A stretch of 64,000 bases of DNA from assembly GCF_022539665.2 (NCBI RefSeq), contig NC_081337.1:3138679-3202678 (forward strand), read 5' to 3'. A program made the translations under genes and the position numbers. This DNA is from Daphnia carinata (lineage: Eukaryota; Arthropoda; Branchiopoda; Diplostraca; Daphniidae). A model generated the notes under the pieces. The model saw only the letters and a list, made by a program, of their open reading frames with translations, ran no database searches and was not told the origin of the DNA. Below are positions 28,332 to 41,819 of this stretch, one piece after another. Numbering within the stretch: the first letter of the stretch is position 1; the number at the start of each line of letters is the position of its first letter.

Positions 28332-30835
28332 ACTGGCGTGCCAGTACGTGACGGTTCTCTAATGGAAAAGTCGGGCTTATTTTGTCGGGCTTATTTTCGG
28401 TTATGGCTAAATTTAAAAGTTAGCTTAAAATACATCATTTCGATGGGGAATTGAATGAAAAGCGTGAATATTAAGTTTATTTTTCCAACAGACTTATATT
28501 TTTTCAAACAACCGTAAAAAACCATAACATAAAGTTGATGCGCCAACTGCACATTATTTCCGTGTATTTCAAAAACGGTTCGTTTGACGGGAAAATAAAT
28601 CACCTAATCAGGATCAGCGTTCAATTCTGACTATGCAGTATAATTTTTGATTAATTTCAAAAAATTTCGTTTTTGGCCGATTTTGACAAAAGTGAGAAGG
28701 CTATAGCCTTCCCACTTTTTCATTTTTGGCAAAATTACAAATATGGTTTAAAATACATGATTTCGATGTAGAATTGAATGCTGATCACGGAAATCGAATT
28801 TATTTTTCACTGTGCATTATAGTTTATCAAATAACCGAAAAAAAACTACCGTGGGAATTTTACCTCAAAAACCTGCAAAAAATGACACTCACCAGAATTA
28901 GTCGTGTATTTCAAAAACGGTTCGTTTGACGGGAAAATAAATCAGTAAATCAGAATCTGCGTTCAATTCTGATTATGGAGTATGATTTTTGATTAATTTC
29001 AAGAGATTTCTTTTTTGGCCGATTTTGGCAAAAGTGAGAAGGCTATAGCCTTCCCACTTTTTCATTTTTGGCCAAATTTCAAATATAGCTTAAAATACAT
29101 GATTTCGATGCAAAATTGAATGCTGATAACGGAAATTAAGTTTATTTTTCAATGGAGCTTATAGGTTTTGAAATAAACGTAAAAAACTAAAATAAAGTTG
29201 CGGGTCTTACATCACTTTTTGTGTTTTATTTTGAAAACGGCGGATTTACCGAGAAAACCAATCACGGAATCGAAATCACCACTCAATTTTGATCATACTG
29301 TGTGATTTTTGATTAATTTCAAGAGATTTTGTTTTTGGCCGATTTTGACAAAAGTGAGAAGGCTATAGCCTTCCCACTTTTTCATTTTTGGACAAATCTC
29401 AAATTTGGCTGAAAATACATCATTTCGATCGGGAATTGAATGCTGATAACGGAAATCAAGTTTATTTTTCAATGGGGCTGATAGGTTTTGAAATAAGCGT
29501 AAAAAACAAAAATAAAGTTGCGGGTCTCAAATCACTTTTTGTGTTTTATTTTGAAAACGGCGGGTTTCCCGAGAAAACCAATCACGGAACCGAAATCAAT
29601 GTTCAATTTTGATCATGCAGTGTGATTTTCGATTAATTTCAAGAGATTTCGTTTTTGGCCGAATTTGACAAAAGTGAGAAGGCTATAGCCTTCCCACTTT
29701 TTCATTTTTGGCCAAATCTTAAATTTTACTTAAAATATATTATTTCGATGCAGAATGGAATGCTGATCACGAAAATCATATTTATTTTTCAATGGGCCTT
29801 ATAGTTTTTTGATAAAACATCAAAAACACAAGGCCGGTTTTATGCTGTCGAGCTTATTTTTTAGGGCTTTTTTTGTCGAGCTTATTTTCGGTTATGGCTA
29901 AATTTAAAAATTAGCTTAAAATACATCATTTCGATGGGGAATTGAATGAAAAGCGTGAATATTAAGTTTTTTTTTTCAACAGACTTATATTTTTTCAAGC
30001 AAACGTAAGAAACCATAACATAAAGTTGATGCGCCTACCGCACGTTATTTCCGTGTATTTCAAAAACGGTTCGTTTGAGGGGAAAATAAATCACTAAATC
30101 AGAATCTGCGTTCAATTCTGATTATGGAGTATGATTTTTGATTAATTTCAAGAGATTTCGTTTTTGGCCGATTTTGGCAAAAGTGAGAAGGCTATAGCCT
30201 TCCCACTTTTTCATTTTTGGCCAAATTTCAAATATAGCTTAAAATACATGATTTCGATGCAAAATTGAATGCTGATAACGGAAATAAAGTTTATTTTTCA
30301 ATGGAGCTTATAGGTTTTGAAATAAACGTAAAAAACTAAAATAAAGTTGCGGGTCTTACATCACTTTTTGTGTTTTATTTTGAAAACGGCGGATTTCCCG
30401 AGAAAACCAATCACGGAACCGCAATCATCGCTCAATTTTGATCATGCAGTGTGATTTTTTTATTAATTTCAAGAGATTTTGTTTTTGGCCGATTTTGACA
30501 AAAGTGAGAAGGCTATAGCCTTCCTACTTTTTCATTTTTGGCCAAATCTCAAATTTTAATAAAAATATATTATTTCGATGCAGAATGGAATGCTGATCAC
30601 GAAAATCAGATTTATTTTTCAATAGGCCTTATAGTTTTTACATAAAACGTCAAAAACACAAGGCCGGGCTTATGTTGTCGGGCTTAATTTTTTGTTGGCT
30701 AAATTTTAAATTTGGAATTTTATAATACACTTATATACTTTAAATACATCATTTCGATGGGGAATTGAACGCTGATTCCGAGAAAATTGTTCTTTTTTTC
30801 ACAAAGTCAACCGTTTTTGTAATATACCACATTAA
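28332..30835 (+). repeat. left arm of the foldback element
   Basis: Six repeat units of about 300-500 bp. Alternating unit types share the GGCTATAGCC core but differ in the spacer: a TTTCAAAAACGGTTCGTTTGA type and a CGGCGGATTTCCCGAGAAAA type. This suggests a higher-order repeat. Confidence 0.75.
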
Positions 30836-30907
30836 CCAGTACGCCAGTATGTGACAGCGTTAGCGGGATTTTTCATTAGAGCCGTTGGGTACTGGCGCGT
30901 TAGTTTT
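30836..30907. repeat. central hairpin motif of the foldback element
   Basis: CCAGTACGCCAGTATGTGACAG ... TTAGAGCCGTTGGGTACTGGCGCGTTAG is an imperfect copy of the hairpin at 33503-33564. It sits where the two arms meet. Confidence 0.6.
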
Positions 30908-33566
30908 TGCAGTATATTTAAATAACGGTTTAATTAGTTAAATAAAAAACAATTTTCCCAGAATTTGCATTCAATTTTGAGTTTATTCTGTGATTTTCGA
31001 CTAATTCTGGTGAGTGTCATTTTTTGCAGGTTTTTGAGGTAAAATTCCCACGGTAGTTTTTTTCGGTTATTTGAAAAACTATAATACCCAGAGAAAAATG
31101 AGTTCAATTTCCGTGATCAGTATTCAATTCTACATCGAAATCATGTATTTTAAACCCTATTTGTAATTTTGCCAAAAATGAAAAAGTGGGAAGGCTATAG
31201 CCTTCTCTTTCTATTTTCCCGTCAAACGAACCGTTTTTGAAATACACGGATATAATGTGCAGTAGGCGCACCAACTTTATGTTGTGGTTTTTTACGTTTG
31301 TTTGAAAAAATATAAGTCTGTTGGAAAAATTTACGTAATATTCACGCTTTTCATTCAATTTCCGAACGAAATGATGTATTTTCAGCCAAATTAAAAATTT
31401 ACCCAACAAAAAAATTAAGCCCGACAAAAAAGGCCCAGCCTTGTGTTTTTGACGTTTTACTAAAAAACTATAACGCCCATTGAAAAATAAATCTGATTTT
31501 CGTGATCAGCATTCCATTCTGCATCGGAATAATATATTTTAAGTAAAATTTGAGATTTGGCCAAAAATGAAAAAGTGGGAAGGCTATAGCCTTCTCACTT
31601 TTGTCAAAATCGGCCAAAAACGAAATCTCTTGAAATTAATCGAAAATTATATTTCATAATCAGAATTGAACACTGATTCTGATTTAGTGATTTATTTTTC
31701 CGTCAAACGAACCGTTTTTGAAATACACGGAAATAATGTGCTATAGGCGCACCAACTTTATGTTACGGTTTTTTACGTTTTTTTGAATAAATATAAGCCT
31801 AGTCGAAAAATAAACTTAATTTTCGTTATTTTGATTCAATTCCCGATCAAAGCGATGTATTTTGAGCCAAATTTAAAAATTAGCCAACAAAAAATTAAGC
31901 CCAACAAAAAAAGCCCGGCCTTGTGTTTTTGACGTTTTATTAAAAAACTCATAAGGCCCATTGAAAAAAAAATCTGATTTTCGTGATCAGCATTCCATTC
32001 TGCATCGAAATAATATATTTTTATTAAAATTTGAGATTTGGCCAAAAATGAAAAAGTGGGAAGGCTATAGCCTTCTCACTTTTGTCAAAACTGGACAAAA
32101 ACGAAATCTCTTGAAATTAATCGAAAATCACACTGCATGATCAAAATTGAGCGATGATTGCGGTTCCGTGATTGGTTTTCTCGGGAAATCCGCCGTTTTC
32201 AAAATAAAACACAAAAAGTGATTTAAGACCCGCAACTTTATTTTTGTTTTTTACGTTTATTTCAAAACCTATAAGCTCCAATGAAAAATAAACTTGATTT
32301 CCGTTATCAGCATTCAATTCCCGATCGAAATGAAGTATTTTCATCCAAATTTGAGATTTGTCCAAAAATGAAAAAGTGGGAAGGCTATAGCCTTCTCACT
32401 TTTGTCAAAATCGGCCAAAAACCAAATGTCTTGAAACTAATCAAAAATCTTGCTGCATAATCAGAATTGAACGCTGATTCTGATTTAGTGATTTATTTTC
32501 CCTTTAAACGAACCGTTTTTGAACCATAACCGAAAATAAGCCCGACAACATAAAACCGGCCTTGTGTTTTTTATGTTTTATTTCAAAACTATAAGGACCA
32601 TTGAAAAATAAATATGATTTTCGTGATCAGAATTTAATTCTGCATCGAAATCATATATTTTTATTAAAATTTGAGATTTGTCCAAAAATGAAAAAGTGGG
32701 AAGGCTATAGCCTTCTCACTTTTGTCAAAATCGGCCAAAAACAAAATCTCTTGAAATTAATAAAAAATCACACTGTATAATCAAAATTGAGTGGTGATTT
32801 CGATTCCGTGATTGGTTTTCTCGGGAAATCCGCCGTTTTCAAAATAAAACACAAAAAGTGATGTAAGACCCGCAACTTTATTTTTGTTTTTTACGTTTAT
32901 TTCAAAACCTATAAGCTCCATTGAAAAATAAACTTAATTTCCGTTATCAGCATTCAATTTTGCATCGAAATCATGTATTGTAAGCTATATTTGAGATTTG
33001 GCCAAAAATGAAAAAGTGGGAAGGCTATAGCCTTCTCACTTTTGTCAAAATCGGCCAAAAACGAAATCTGTTAAAATTAATCAAAAATCGTACTGCATGA
33101 TCAGAATTGAACGCTGTTTCTAATTAAGTGATTTATTTTCCCGTCAAACGAACAGTTTTTGAAATACACGGAAATAATGTGCAGTTGGCGCATCAACTTT
33201 ATGTTATGGTTTTTTACGTTTGTTTGAAAAACTATAAGCCTAAAAGAAAAATAAACTTTATTTTACTGCGTTTCATTCAATTCCCGATCAAAATGTTATA
33301 TTTTAAGCCAAGTAAAAAATTTTGCGATGACTGAAAATAAGCCCGACAAAATAAATAAGCCCGACTTTTCCATTAATTTTGTATTTTGCAAAAATCTTTA
33401 AAACAGCAATGAATACACATGATTTTGATTCAGCATTAAATAATAATCACGGAAATCAGGTGTTTTTTTTTCAATGGGACGTAGTTTTTTAAATAAACGA
33501 TCCGCGCCAGTACGCACCAGCGCTAGCGCGACTGTCTACTAGAGAGCCGTCGCGTACTGGCGCGTT
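30908..33566 (-). repeat. right arm of the foldback element
   Basis: Six repeat units in reverse orientation to the left arm. For example, 31000-31150 is the reverse complement, with scattered changes, of about 28750-28905. The arms have diverged enough to show they are not a recent assembly mirror. Confidence 0.75.
33503..33564. repeat. perfect 13-bp terminal inverted repeat hairpin
   Basis: CGCGCCAGTACGC (33503-33515) and its exact reverse complement (33552-33564) flank 36 bp that contain CAGCGCTAGCGCG. The unit is much more GC-rich than its surroundings and recurs at 30836-30907 and, partly and inverted, at 28332-28370. Confidence 0.65.
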
Positions 33567-35069
33567 AGTTTTTAAGGTTACATAATGACAGACTTAACCA
33601 GAATTGCACGCTGATTCTGACTAAGTGACTTGTTTTCTCATAAAACGAGCTTTTTTTTTGAAACATATGGAAACAATGTGCTGTAGGCGGCTAGGCGCAC
33701 CAATCCACACACTAAAATGAGGAAGCCTACGTTTTACGCATGCCGTGATTAAACTGAGTGTTTTAACAGATTTTACTTTGTTTCATTAAAAAAATGTTTC
33801 GCCATGTCGAAAACGAAATACGACGTGTAGCTCTAATTAGAACAAAAAGGACTCTAGCTATTTTACAAGCAGAACTTTGAAGGCGTAAATCAAAATTCAA
33901 AACAAAAAAATCACCGATCATTTCTCGCTTTGATGCGGCACATACGTTATGTATTGTTTATTCATTTCCTCGTAAAAAAAAACAAAAACAAAAAAAAAAC
34001 AAGCAAAATAAAACAGAATGGACTTTAGTTTTTCCCCATTCTTGATTTCCATTCATCAATAAAATAGATATAATCAGCGCAGTGTTTCATGCGGCCGGGC
34101 TTGTTCTTCTCAGCAGAGAGCTCTACTTTAACGACAACAAATTTTCCCGTTTGTCGTTGTTTTTATTCTTTAAGAGTCTGGGACTGGAAAAAACTTGCCT
34201 TTTAGTACGCACCGGCCAGCTAAAAACCATCACTTGCTGTGAGTTCCCAAAAACGATAGTGCCAGCTATTCGAGTATAGGCAAGACACACATAAGAGCGG
34301 CGTCGATGCTAAACTCAACGACCGAACGTTGAAAAAAAGAAAAAACGTTTTGAGAATGAGCAGCATGAATATCCATGCTCGCATGTTTGCCTGAGCTGCT
34401 GCTTGGGCTGCTGCTGCTGCCACCCTGTCGTAAAAAAATTCGAATAAAAAAAGAAAAACGAAAAAAGTATTAAAAGAAAAAAAGAAAAGATATACAAAAA
34501 CAACAACTACCAGAACATCAGATATTTTGGCTTTGTTTCTTTGTTTTTTTTTTCGGGGGGCTGTTACTATCTGCGGCTCTCTTGCTGTCCGTCCGTCTGC
34601 ATCGGTGTACGCATGTTTGTCTGTCTGTTATGCGCGTATAAAGTGGGCCCTCCGCATCGTCCTTTTCCCTCTGTATATGAAATGAGCTGAAATGCTGGAT
34701 TCGAAAACAATTAGGCAGCGATTTACGACCGCGCTGAACGTTGTAAAACCCACAAGCGACCTGTCGTAAAAGAGAAAAAAAAAAAAAAAAAAAAGAAAAG
34801 AAAAGAATGGAAATAGAAAAAGGAACAACAAGCAACTCCTTACTACCAACTTTGTGCTGTTTGACTCTGTTTTTTTGTTGTTGTTGTTGTTGTGTGTGCA
34901 GGCGAATCAAGCGGCGGGAGATTTTTCTTCTTCATTCTTTTTTTTTCTTTTTTTTTGCTGCTATTATGTAAGGAGAACAGCGCGTGTCTTGTAGCAGAGC
35001 AAAAATGAAAATTGGCCCACACGATCAAACGGTACTTTGACTCTCGTGTGCTGTGGTAATTTCAGTTTC

Positions 35070-35094
35070 TTTTTTTTTTTTTTTTTTTTTTTTT
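35070..35094. repeat. poly(T) run of 25
   Basis: Twenty-five consecutive T, among the longest homopolymers in the window. Confidence 0.9.
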
Positions 35095-36020
35095 GTGTGT
35101 TCTTGTTTTTGTTGTTTCACCTCCAACCTCGTCTGAATTTTTATTGAATTCTCTACGTGCAAAAGCACCGGGGCTGGCAACTTGCAGAGTGGGTGTAGAA
35201 AAGGCATTATCCCAATGCTCTTGATTTACAATCTACCTGGGAAACCGAATCAATGTATATATAAAAAACAATAAAAACCGTAAAGAAAAACGAAGAAAAT
35301 TGGATTTTTACCTTTTTTCTTTTTTTCTGTTATGTTTCTCGTATTCTCTCGTGTTTGAGCACGAAAGGTAATTTTCCTCCCCTCCCTTTACTATTTGAGC
35401 TTTTTAAGGACTTCTTGATCGGAATCGCCTTTTTGTTTCTTTTCGTTCAGTCGTGCAGGAAGCCACCTGAAAAAAAAAAACAAAAAAAAGACACGAGAAC
35501 CCCCTCCAAAAAAAAAAAACAGCCACTACCATCCGAAGTCGGCGGCTGTGGGCGCGATGGCGGTCGTGATCCGGTCAGATTATTATTATTCGGTCGCGGG
35601 AGAGCGAGCACATCAACGCAAAGCGCTTTCAATGGGAGTTGTTTTTCTTTCAGAGTCACGTTGACTTTCAAAACGACACACTATATATACATACGCCGCA
35701 TCATAAAAAACAAAACAAAAAAAAAAAAAATCGACTTGCACAACAAAAAAAAAACAAAGAGCTTTTTTTTTAAAATAATATCTTTGGGTCGAAATCTTTT
35801 TCGGCTGTCTTGGGGGGAAGTCATAGTCCGTAAATATGATATTGAAGTAAGTAAGAAAAGGGGAAGACAAGCATCACGAGTACACAAACAGTGTCTATAC
35901 GTATAGCCAAGTTGCAGGTTGTAAAACAAATCAAAGCTATTAGACAGTAATGGGGCAGCGAGAGCTGCCGCAAACAAAACAGGAAAAGAGCACCTCGTGC
36001 AAGTCTAAACTGCTGAACTG

Positions 36021-36039
36021 AGAAGAAGAAGAAGAAGAA
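36021..36039. repeat. (AGA)n microsatellite
   Basis: Six tandem AGA units plus one base. Confidence 0.85.
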
Positions 36040-37080
36040 CATTTTACGGCAGGATAAGCAGACACAGCCATCGAGAGCTACACTTTGCGAGCAACAGGTA
36101 TGCTATTATCGCCATCGTTATACTTGGTCATGTTTGTTTTGTTTTTTCTTCTTCTTCTTCTTTTTTTCGCTATTCGTCACTCCATTTGTGTCGGTAAAAA
36201 TGTGAAGAATGGGAACATTAGCGGGTCGTTATTTCAGTTTGACCAAGCCGAAATGAACGACTAGTTTTCACGCAAAAGAGCATCAACGAAGAGCAGAGCT
36301 TGACGCGTTTCTTAAATAATAAGGTGCGCGTCGTAATGGGGGGGAGAGAAGAACCTGATGCCCACGGAAAGAAGAAATGTTGAAAGGGGAGTTTTTTTTT
36401 TTCTTTTTTTTTCTTCTAAATAAATGGGAATTCTAGCGATGGAGACGAGTCGTCATGTTCCATTAGAAAACAAAAACGATGCAAAGGGAATTTCTACAAG
36501 ACCAGTTTGCTTCATTAAGGGATGAACGTAAGCGCATAAACATTTTATTTTTTTTTACCATTGAGAAAACATAAGCGACGCGGCAGGGGAACAGCTTTTT
36601 TGCTGGCGGCACTTGCAATTCTCTAAAAAAAAAAAAATGAATTTTTGTTTTCTTTAATTTATTCACGTCGCACCGAATATCTCTTCGCGTCCTACCTGTT
36701 TTGTTTATTTTTTGTTGCCTTTTGCCTTTTACTTGTTGTGTGTTGCGTGTATCTATACTTAAAGGTACGTAGATATATAAAAAAAAAGGAAGATGGTTGT
36801 CGAGAGAAACGCGGGCGTGTGCTGCTGCCCATCGGTCGGCGCTGCTGTTGCGCTGTTTGTACAAACACACATCACGCAATTGCGCACTGCCCGCAAGCAA
36901 CACCTTTTCGCTGCGCGTCCTTACAGAGAAGCGAAGCCAACAGTCGTATGCAGCAATTCTTCATTGCCCAAAGGGCACGAAATTTTCTTATTCTCTCAAA
37001 TACCTAATAATTTTTACCTTCTTCGCGCACAATACAGAAAACGATTTCCCTTTCTCATCCGTCGACGCCGGGATGAGACT

Positions 37081-37101
37081 CATCATCATCATCATCATCA
37101 T
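37081..37101. repeat. (CAT)n microsatellite
   Basis: Seven tandem CAT units. Confidence 0.85.
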
Positions 37102-39411
37102 TTTTCCAGAGGAAAAGAGCAACTCCTCCTCCACATTTTGAAAAGGCTCTTCTTCTCCAACGAACCCCATAGAGTTCCCGTATTTTTATCATTAGATTAC
37201 TCATCGCTGATGCGCAAGTAACTAACCAGTTAGGTAACCATTCCCCCCCCCCCACCTATCTGTTACTCCCTCCCCCGTCTCACAAAAAAAAAAAGGGAGA
37301 GTTTAAAATAGTCAAACATTGAAAACAAAAGTTAAAATAATTGAACATTTCGGATAGTTGAAAAATGAACATTTCCTGTTTGAGGCTAACGCATCTCGAA
37401 TAAAATTGCTCAATGTCATAATCATTTCAAATGTTGACAAGTCCAGCTAAATAAATGAGAAGCTACATTTTTCTTCTCGATTCAACGGATCGCTATTCGC
37501 GGCGGAAGGAAAAAGGACGCGGCCAAAAAGGAATGTCGGCCCGCTTGCACTCGATGCGCATTCTGAGCTATTGGCATTTCTGGCACAGTTTTTGCTGTGT
37601 ACCATTCACGACGGTTTCTTGTTGCCTCCCCTTTAAAAAAAAGAAGAAAACCTTTCCATATGTAGTCGATACGTCGTACATAACCTTCGATACTACGAGT
37701 CCCTTTTTTTTTTAATAACCGAACTAAAGAGATAGGAGGGGAGGGCGGCTGGCAAAGAGCACGGATATAACAGACATGATGAAATATGCAAACTGACGTT
37801 GAGCATTTTTTTTTTTTTTTACATCCCCATCATATACATACCACTAAATACACCCTAAATACAGCCAAACTGCGGTACATTCTTTCGGTCCGCTAAATGT
37901 ATCGACTGGAACTCTCTTTTTTTTTTTTAAACTTTAGTTTCTGTGGAAAATCTCGACTTATTGCAACGAAACAGCGAGTGATTTTCCATGTAGGTATTGA
38001 CTATAATATAACAAAAAAGAAAAAAAGCGTCAGGGTCGGCACATATTAGACACGCGTAACGTGCATATACAATCCAAGTGACCACACATGGCAATCACAG
38101 CAACCGCTTGCTCTTTTTCGGTAGGGATTTAAAAGAAATATAGAAGAGGGAAAGAAAAAAACAAGTGTCTGTCTGTGTGTGTGTTTGTATATAAAAGGGA
38201 ATCCATCTTTCGAATGTGTTTAGTGTGGGCGCCCCTTCACGCGTCAAAAAGAAAGTCGAAACGGCCTCGAAAACGTACAAAATAAAATTTAAAAAAAAAC
38301 CTGCTGAGGGTTATCCGTCTGTTTCTACTGGTCGTGCTGCCAATCATTCAACGGTGACGTCGTTTTTTCAGACCTTCGGAAAAGCACCGAATTTTTTTTT
38401 TTTTTATTTAACATTTTTTTCTTTTCATCGGTTTGTAACGCCGTCCGCTGTTTCCGCATAGTTTTCTTTTCAAAAAGAGAGAAATGAAGATGGTCGCCTT
38501 CAGCTAAAATGTGAATTGGCCCTCATCAACCACCCGAAGGCTCATTTTTCCCCTCACGAAGATGATAACGATGGATGAAAATGTTTTTTTTTTTGTTTTT
38601 CGACCAATTAAGATTCCGACCAGAGACTTTGTTTTTCTTCCCTTTGGTTTTTTTTCCCATAGCAAAAACATCACAGACGAAACATGTATTGTTTTGTTTT
38701 GTTACAAACAAATGTGTACAGGCAGTTCTTCTCTTGTTTTCAAATGGAGGGACATGGCACCTTCATTCAACTATTTTTTTTGTTTTGTTTTCTTTCTTTT
38801 GTTAATTCGTTGTTATTGTTTTGTTTGTTACACACGATGGGGAAGATCATTATGTCATGGAAAAAAAAAAAGAAAGGGGTCGAACAAAAGAGAGATGGTA
38901 GCAAACTATTACTTTAGAAAAACAAAAACCAGATCGGGTGAAAAAAACAAACAAAAAAACTGGGCCATCTAATTTGCATGCCACACTTAAGGTGGGTACA
39001 CGGCCGATGTCTGAGAGTTTCCCATCGATATAATATGAACAAGTGTGATTATTTACACGTGAACATGACGCGAAGGGCGGGGGGAATCTAATTATCATTG
39101 AAGCCAACAGTTGATTACGACGATAGGGCGATTTCAACGCGCACATTCGACATAAATTCGATATGTCTGCGAGTATTTTCATTTGAATATTAAACGTTTC
39201 AACAAAAAAAGAAATGAAAACAATTTTTTTTTTTTTAATAAAACCTAAAATGTAAAAAAGAAAGAAAAATTGCACAAAACGCAACGGGCGTTGTTCTTTC
39301 AAAAAAAAAAAAAAATGAGACGACTAGTTTCTTTTCAAAAATCCTTAAATAAAGAAAAAACGTAAACAAATATTTCCCTTTCACTAGCGACGGAGCGGAC
39401 ACATCGCGAGT

Positions 39412-41784
39412 TCAAACGGAAGTCTCCGAACTGAGTCGCAAAACAAACTTGTTGGATTTGGGTTCGATAATCTCCTCGGTGATGTTGTAGTGGGGCAAGT
39501 TGGAGATGCGGCAGAGTAGGGAAACATCTCCTTGTCGCAGCTGGAAGACGGTGCCATCCTCGATGCCGCGAGACAAGAGGACGTCGCAGACGAGCGACCA
39601 CGTTTGAATGGGACACTTTTCCTTGTCGTTCTGAAGAGAGAGAGAGAAAAAAAAAAAAAAAAAAAAATTTGTTTGTAACCAATCCATTTTAAAATTAAAA
39701 CTATCCTCAACGTTTATGCGCGTTGCGAGAGAGCGTTAAATAAAAAAAAAAGCCAGATGTGAAAAGCAAACAAATTTTTGATTTCTTTCTTTTCTTTAGA
39801 AAGGAGGAATAACAAAATTTACGATCAAAGGCCTAATGGCCGTACGGACGTCGGACCCTTTTAGCCAATGAAAAATGGGGTCCGCATTTTTTTTTTTTTT
39901 TTTTTAGATATAAAAAATAAAGATTTTCCTACCTGCATGACGGGCGAGGCAACGAGGAACTTTTCGACAAAGGCGCGGGCGGAGAGGTCGTGACTGAGGC
40001 AGATGGCCAGGTGCTGCAGGATGGACTCGACCGTGTGGCGCGGCTGCTGGCGCGTGATCCTCAGGTACTTTTGCAGCGGGCGGGCCATTGACGGGAAGAT
40101 GGCCTGAGCCGCTTCGTAAGGATCCATCGGCACTGCTGGACCTGAAGCAACAACAAAAAGGGACAATTAAAATTTAGAAAAACTTCGCCGTCCAAAGTGT
40201 CAATTTTATAACGGATGAGTTACAACAGCTGATGGGCATTTATTTGTTTACCGGGTTCAGCTTGGAGTCGTCGGATGTGAGTGAAAGCCTCCTCGGCGGC
40301 CGTGACCAGACGGGCGCGCCTCTTTTTCAAACGTCGTTCGTATTCGTGCTCTTCGTAGAATCTTTCGTTGTGGCTGGAATTGTTGCGCCGGGCCGTCGTG
40401 GACGAGCTGGTCGTCGACAAAACGCCTCTGGCATTAGCCTATTGAGAGCAAAGAAATGAAATGAAGTCATAAAAAATGTTATTGGAACAAATGAATAAAA
40501 ATCGTACAGGATTCAGAGATCCGTCATTGTTCTGGCCGTCGAGGTCGTAGAACTTGAAAGAGGACGAATGATGCAACTTGGAACGGGTCCTCCGCGGCGG
40601 CAGGCGCTCCAGGAACGGATTGTAGATGGGAAAGTCGGTGTAGTACTTGTCCAGGAGCCAGACGGCAGCCCGTTGTATCGATATCTGATTGAGACGGGTT
40701 TAAACAAAATCAATCGATTGCCATGATGGAAAGGGGGCGCTCAATGTCATAAAAAAATAAATCAAAACAACAACAAAAAAAAAAAAAGGGAAAGAAAGAC
40801 TTACGGCTCCTACTGGATAGCCTCTGGATATGCCGTCGGGACTCCTAATGACATGCAAATAATACCTGGGCGGCATTTGGCGAATCTCCAATAACAAGAC
40901 TGCAGCGTAATGGACAAACAATAGGGCGTCGACTAGTGACAAGGCAAACGTCACAATCGCCTTTTGTAAGCAAAAAAAAAAAAATAAAAAAAAATAAATT
41001 AAAAACAATTCATTAAACGATAACGTAAACATTCACCCCGGCAAACAGCCAAAAACAAAAACAAAAATAATAATTTGCACATTTTTAAATGAAAAGATTT
41101 TATGTTGATGTTTTTTTCAATTTACCTTGTAATCAAGTTGATCCTGCTGTTCGACGACTCTGACGCCGTAAAAGAGGCAATAGGCGAACGTGGTGACGAA
41201 GACGAGGAGAAGGACGAGCGTCCGGAGGAAGAAAATCCTCGGCATTGTGGCTCTAGTCGGTCTCCAGAAGACGGCCCAGCTGCCCAGCGCCAGCAGGACC
41301 AGTTTCACCGTCAGAGTGATGAGTAGGCCTTCGCATTCGGCCGGGCAACGAAGCTGCTCCGACCTTAGAGGCACGATCTGCATCCGGGGCAGCAAAACCA
41401 TGGCGATGGGCGTGGTGACGGCCAAAGCGGCCAGGACGGCGGCCGTGATCGAGCCGAGGTAGCGCTGACACTTGAAATTCCATCCGAGGTTGCCTTGGCT
41501 CTGAAACTGACCCATGGCGTTGGATGACCAGGCCGGATCGTTGGGTCCGCCATCGCCGTCGCGGCCGCCGTCGCCTCCGCCGAGTCGCGACACGTCATCC
41601 ATCGATCCGGACGCCACGGACGTGTTGCCCGTTATGGCCGTGGCGTTGTCTCCCCATCCGTCATCCTGGTTGTGTGAATCATCGACAAATCAATCAATGC
41701 GCCGTTGCGTGTAAATTCTTATTTGCCTTTTATCTACACAGTCGATTCTTTCTTTCTCTCAAAATGTCGTGTAAGGCACCAACG

Positions 41785-41819
<35 letters not shown>

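Larger units (their letters stand above)
28332..33566. mobile_element. foldback-type (long inverted repeat) element, non-coding
   Basis: About 5.2 kb, nearly symmetrical about 30.87 kb. Each arm contains six diverged repeats built around a core with the palindrome AAGGCTATAGCCTT flanked by CCCACTTTTTCATTTTTGG. Cores begin near 28691, 29031, 29351, 29671, 30181 and 30501 on the left. On the right they are near 31181, 31561, 32041, 32361, 32681 and 33001 in reverse orientation. The two ends carry matching GTCGGGCTTATTTT blocks in opposite orientation. A GC-richer hairpin motif marks the left edge, centre and right edge. Open frames inside are repeats of each other across arms and match no protein. 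The architecture recalls Drosophila FB and other foldback elements, which move with help from a transposase elsewhere. No target-site duplication was identified. Confidence 0.8.
33567..39411. other. AT-rich homopolymer-dense region 3' of Vang, no gene seen
   Basis: Almost 6 kb with frequent poly(A)/poly(T) runs and trinucleotide repeats. The many open frames are rich in Phe/Lys runs from homopolymers and have no domain or exon structure. The last few hundred bases next to 39411 are probably the Vang 3' UTR. Confidence 0.5.

Noticed and set aside
28680-33045. Regularly spaced repeats resembling a CRISPR array
   Set aside because: Units are 300-500 bp, diverged, arranged in two opposing orientations, and the genome is eukaryotic.
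28391-33334. Several open frames of 60-107 codons with similar peptides on both strands
   Set aside because: They are translations of the same non-coding repeat unit in the two foldback arms. They lack domains and arise from repeat similarity, not selection on protein.
34220-38972. Many overlapping open frames rich in Phe, Lys and Ser
   Set aside because: They come from poly(A)/poly(T) and trinucleotide runs, overlap on both strands and show no splice structure or homology.
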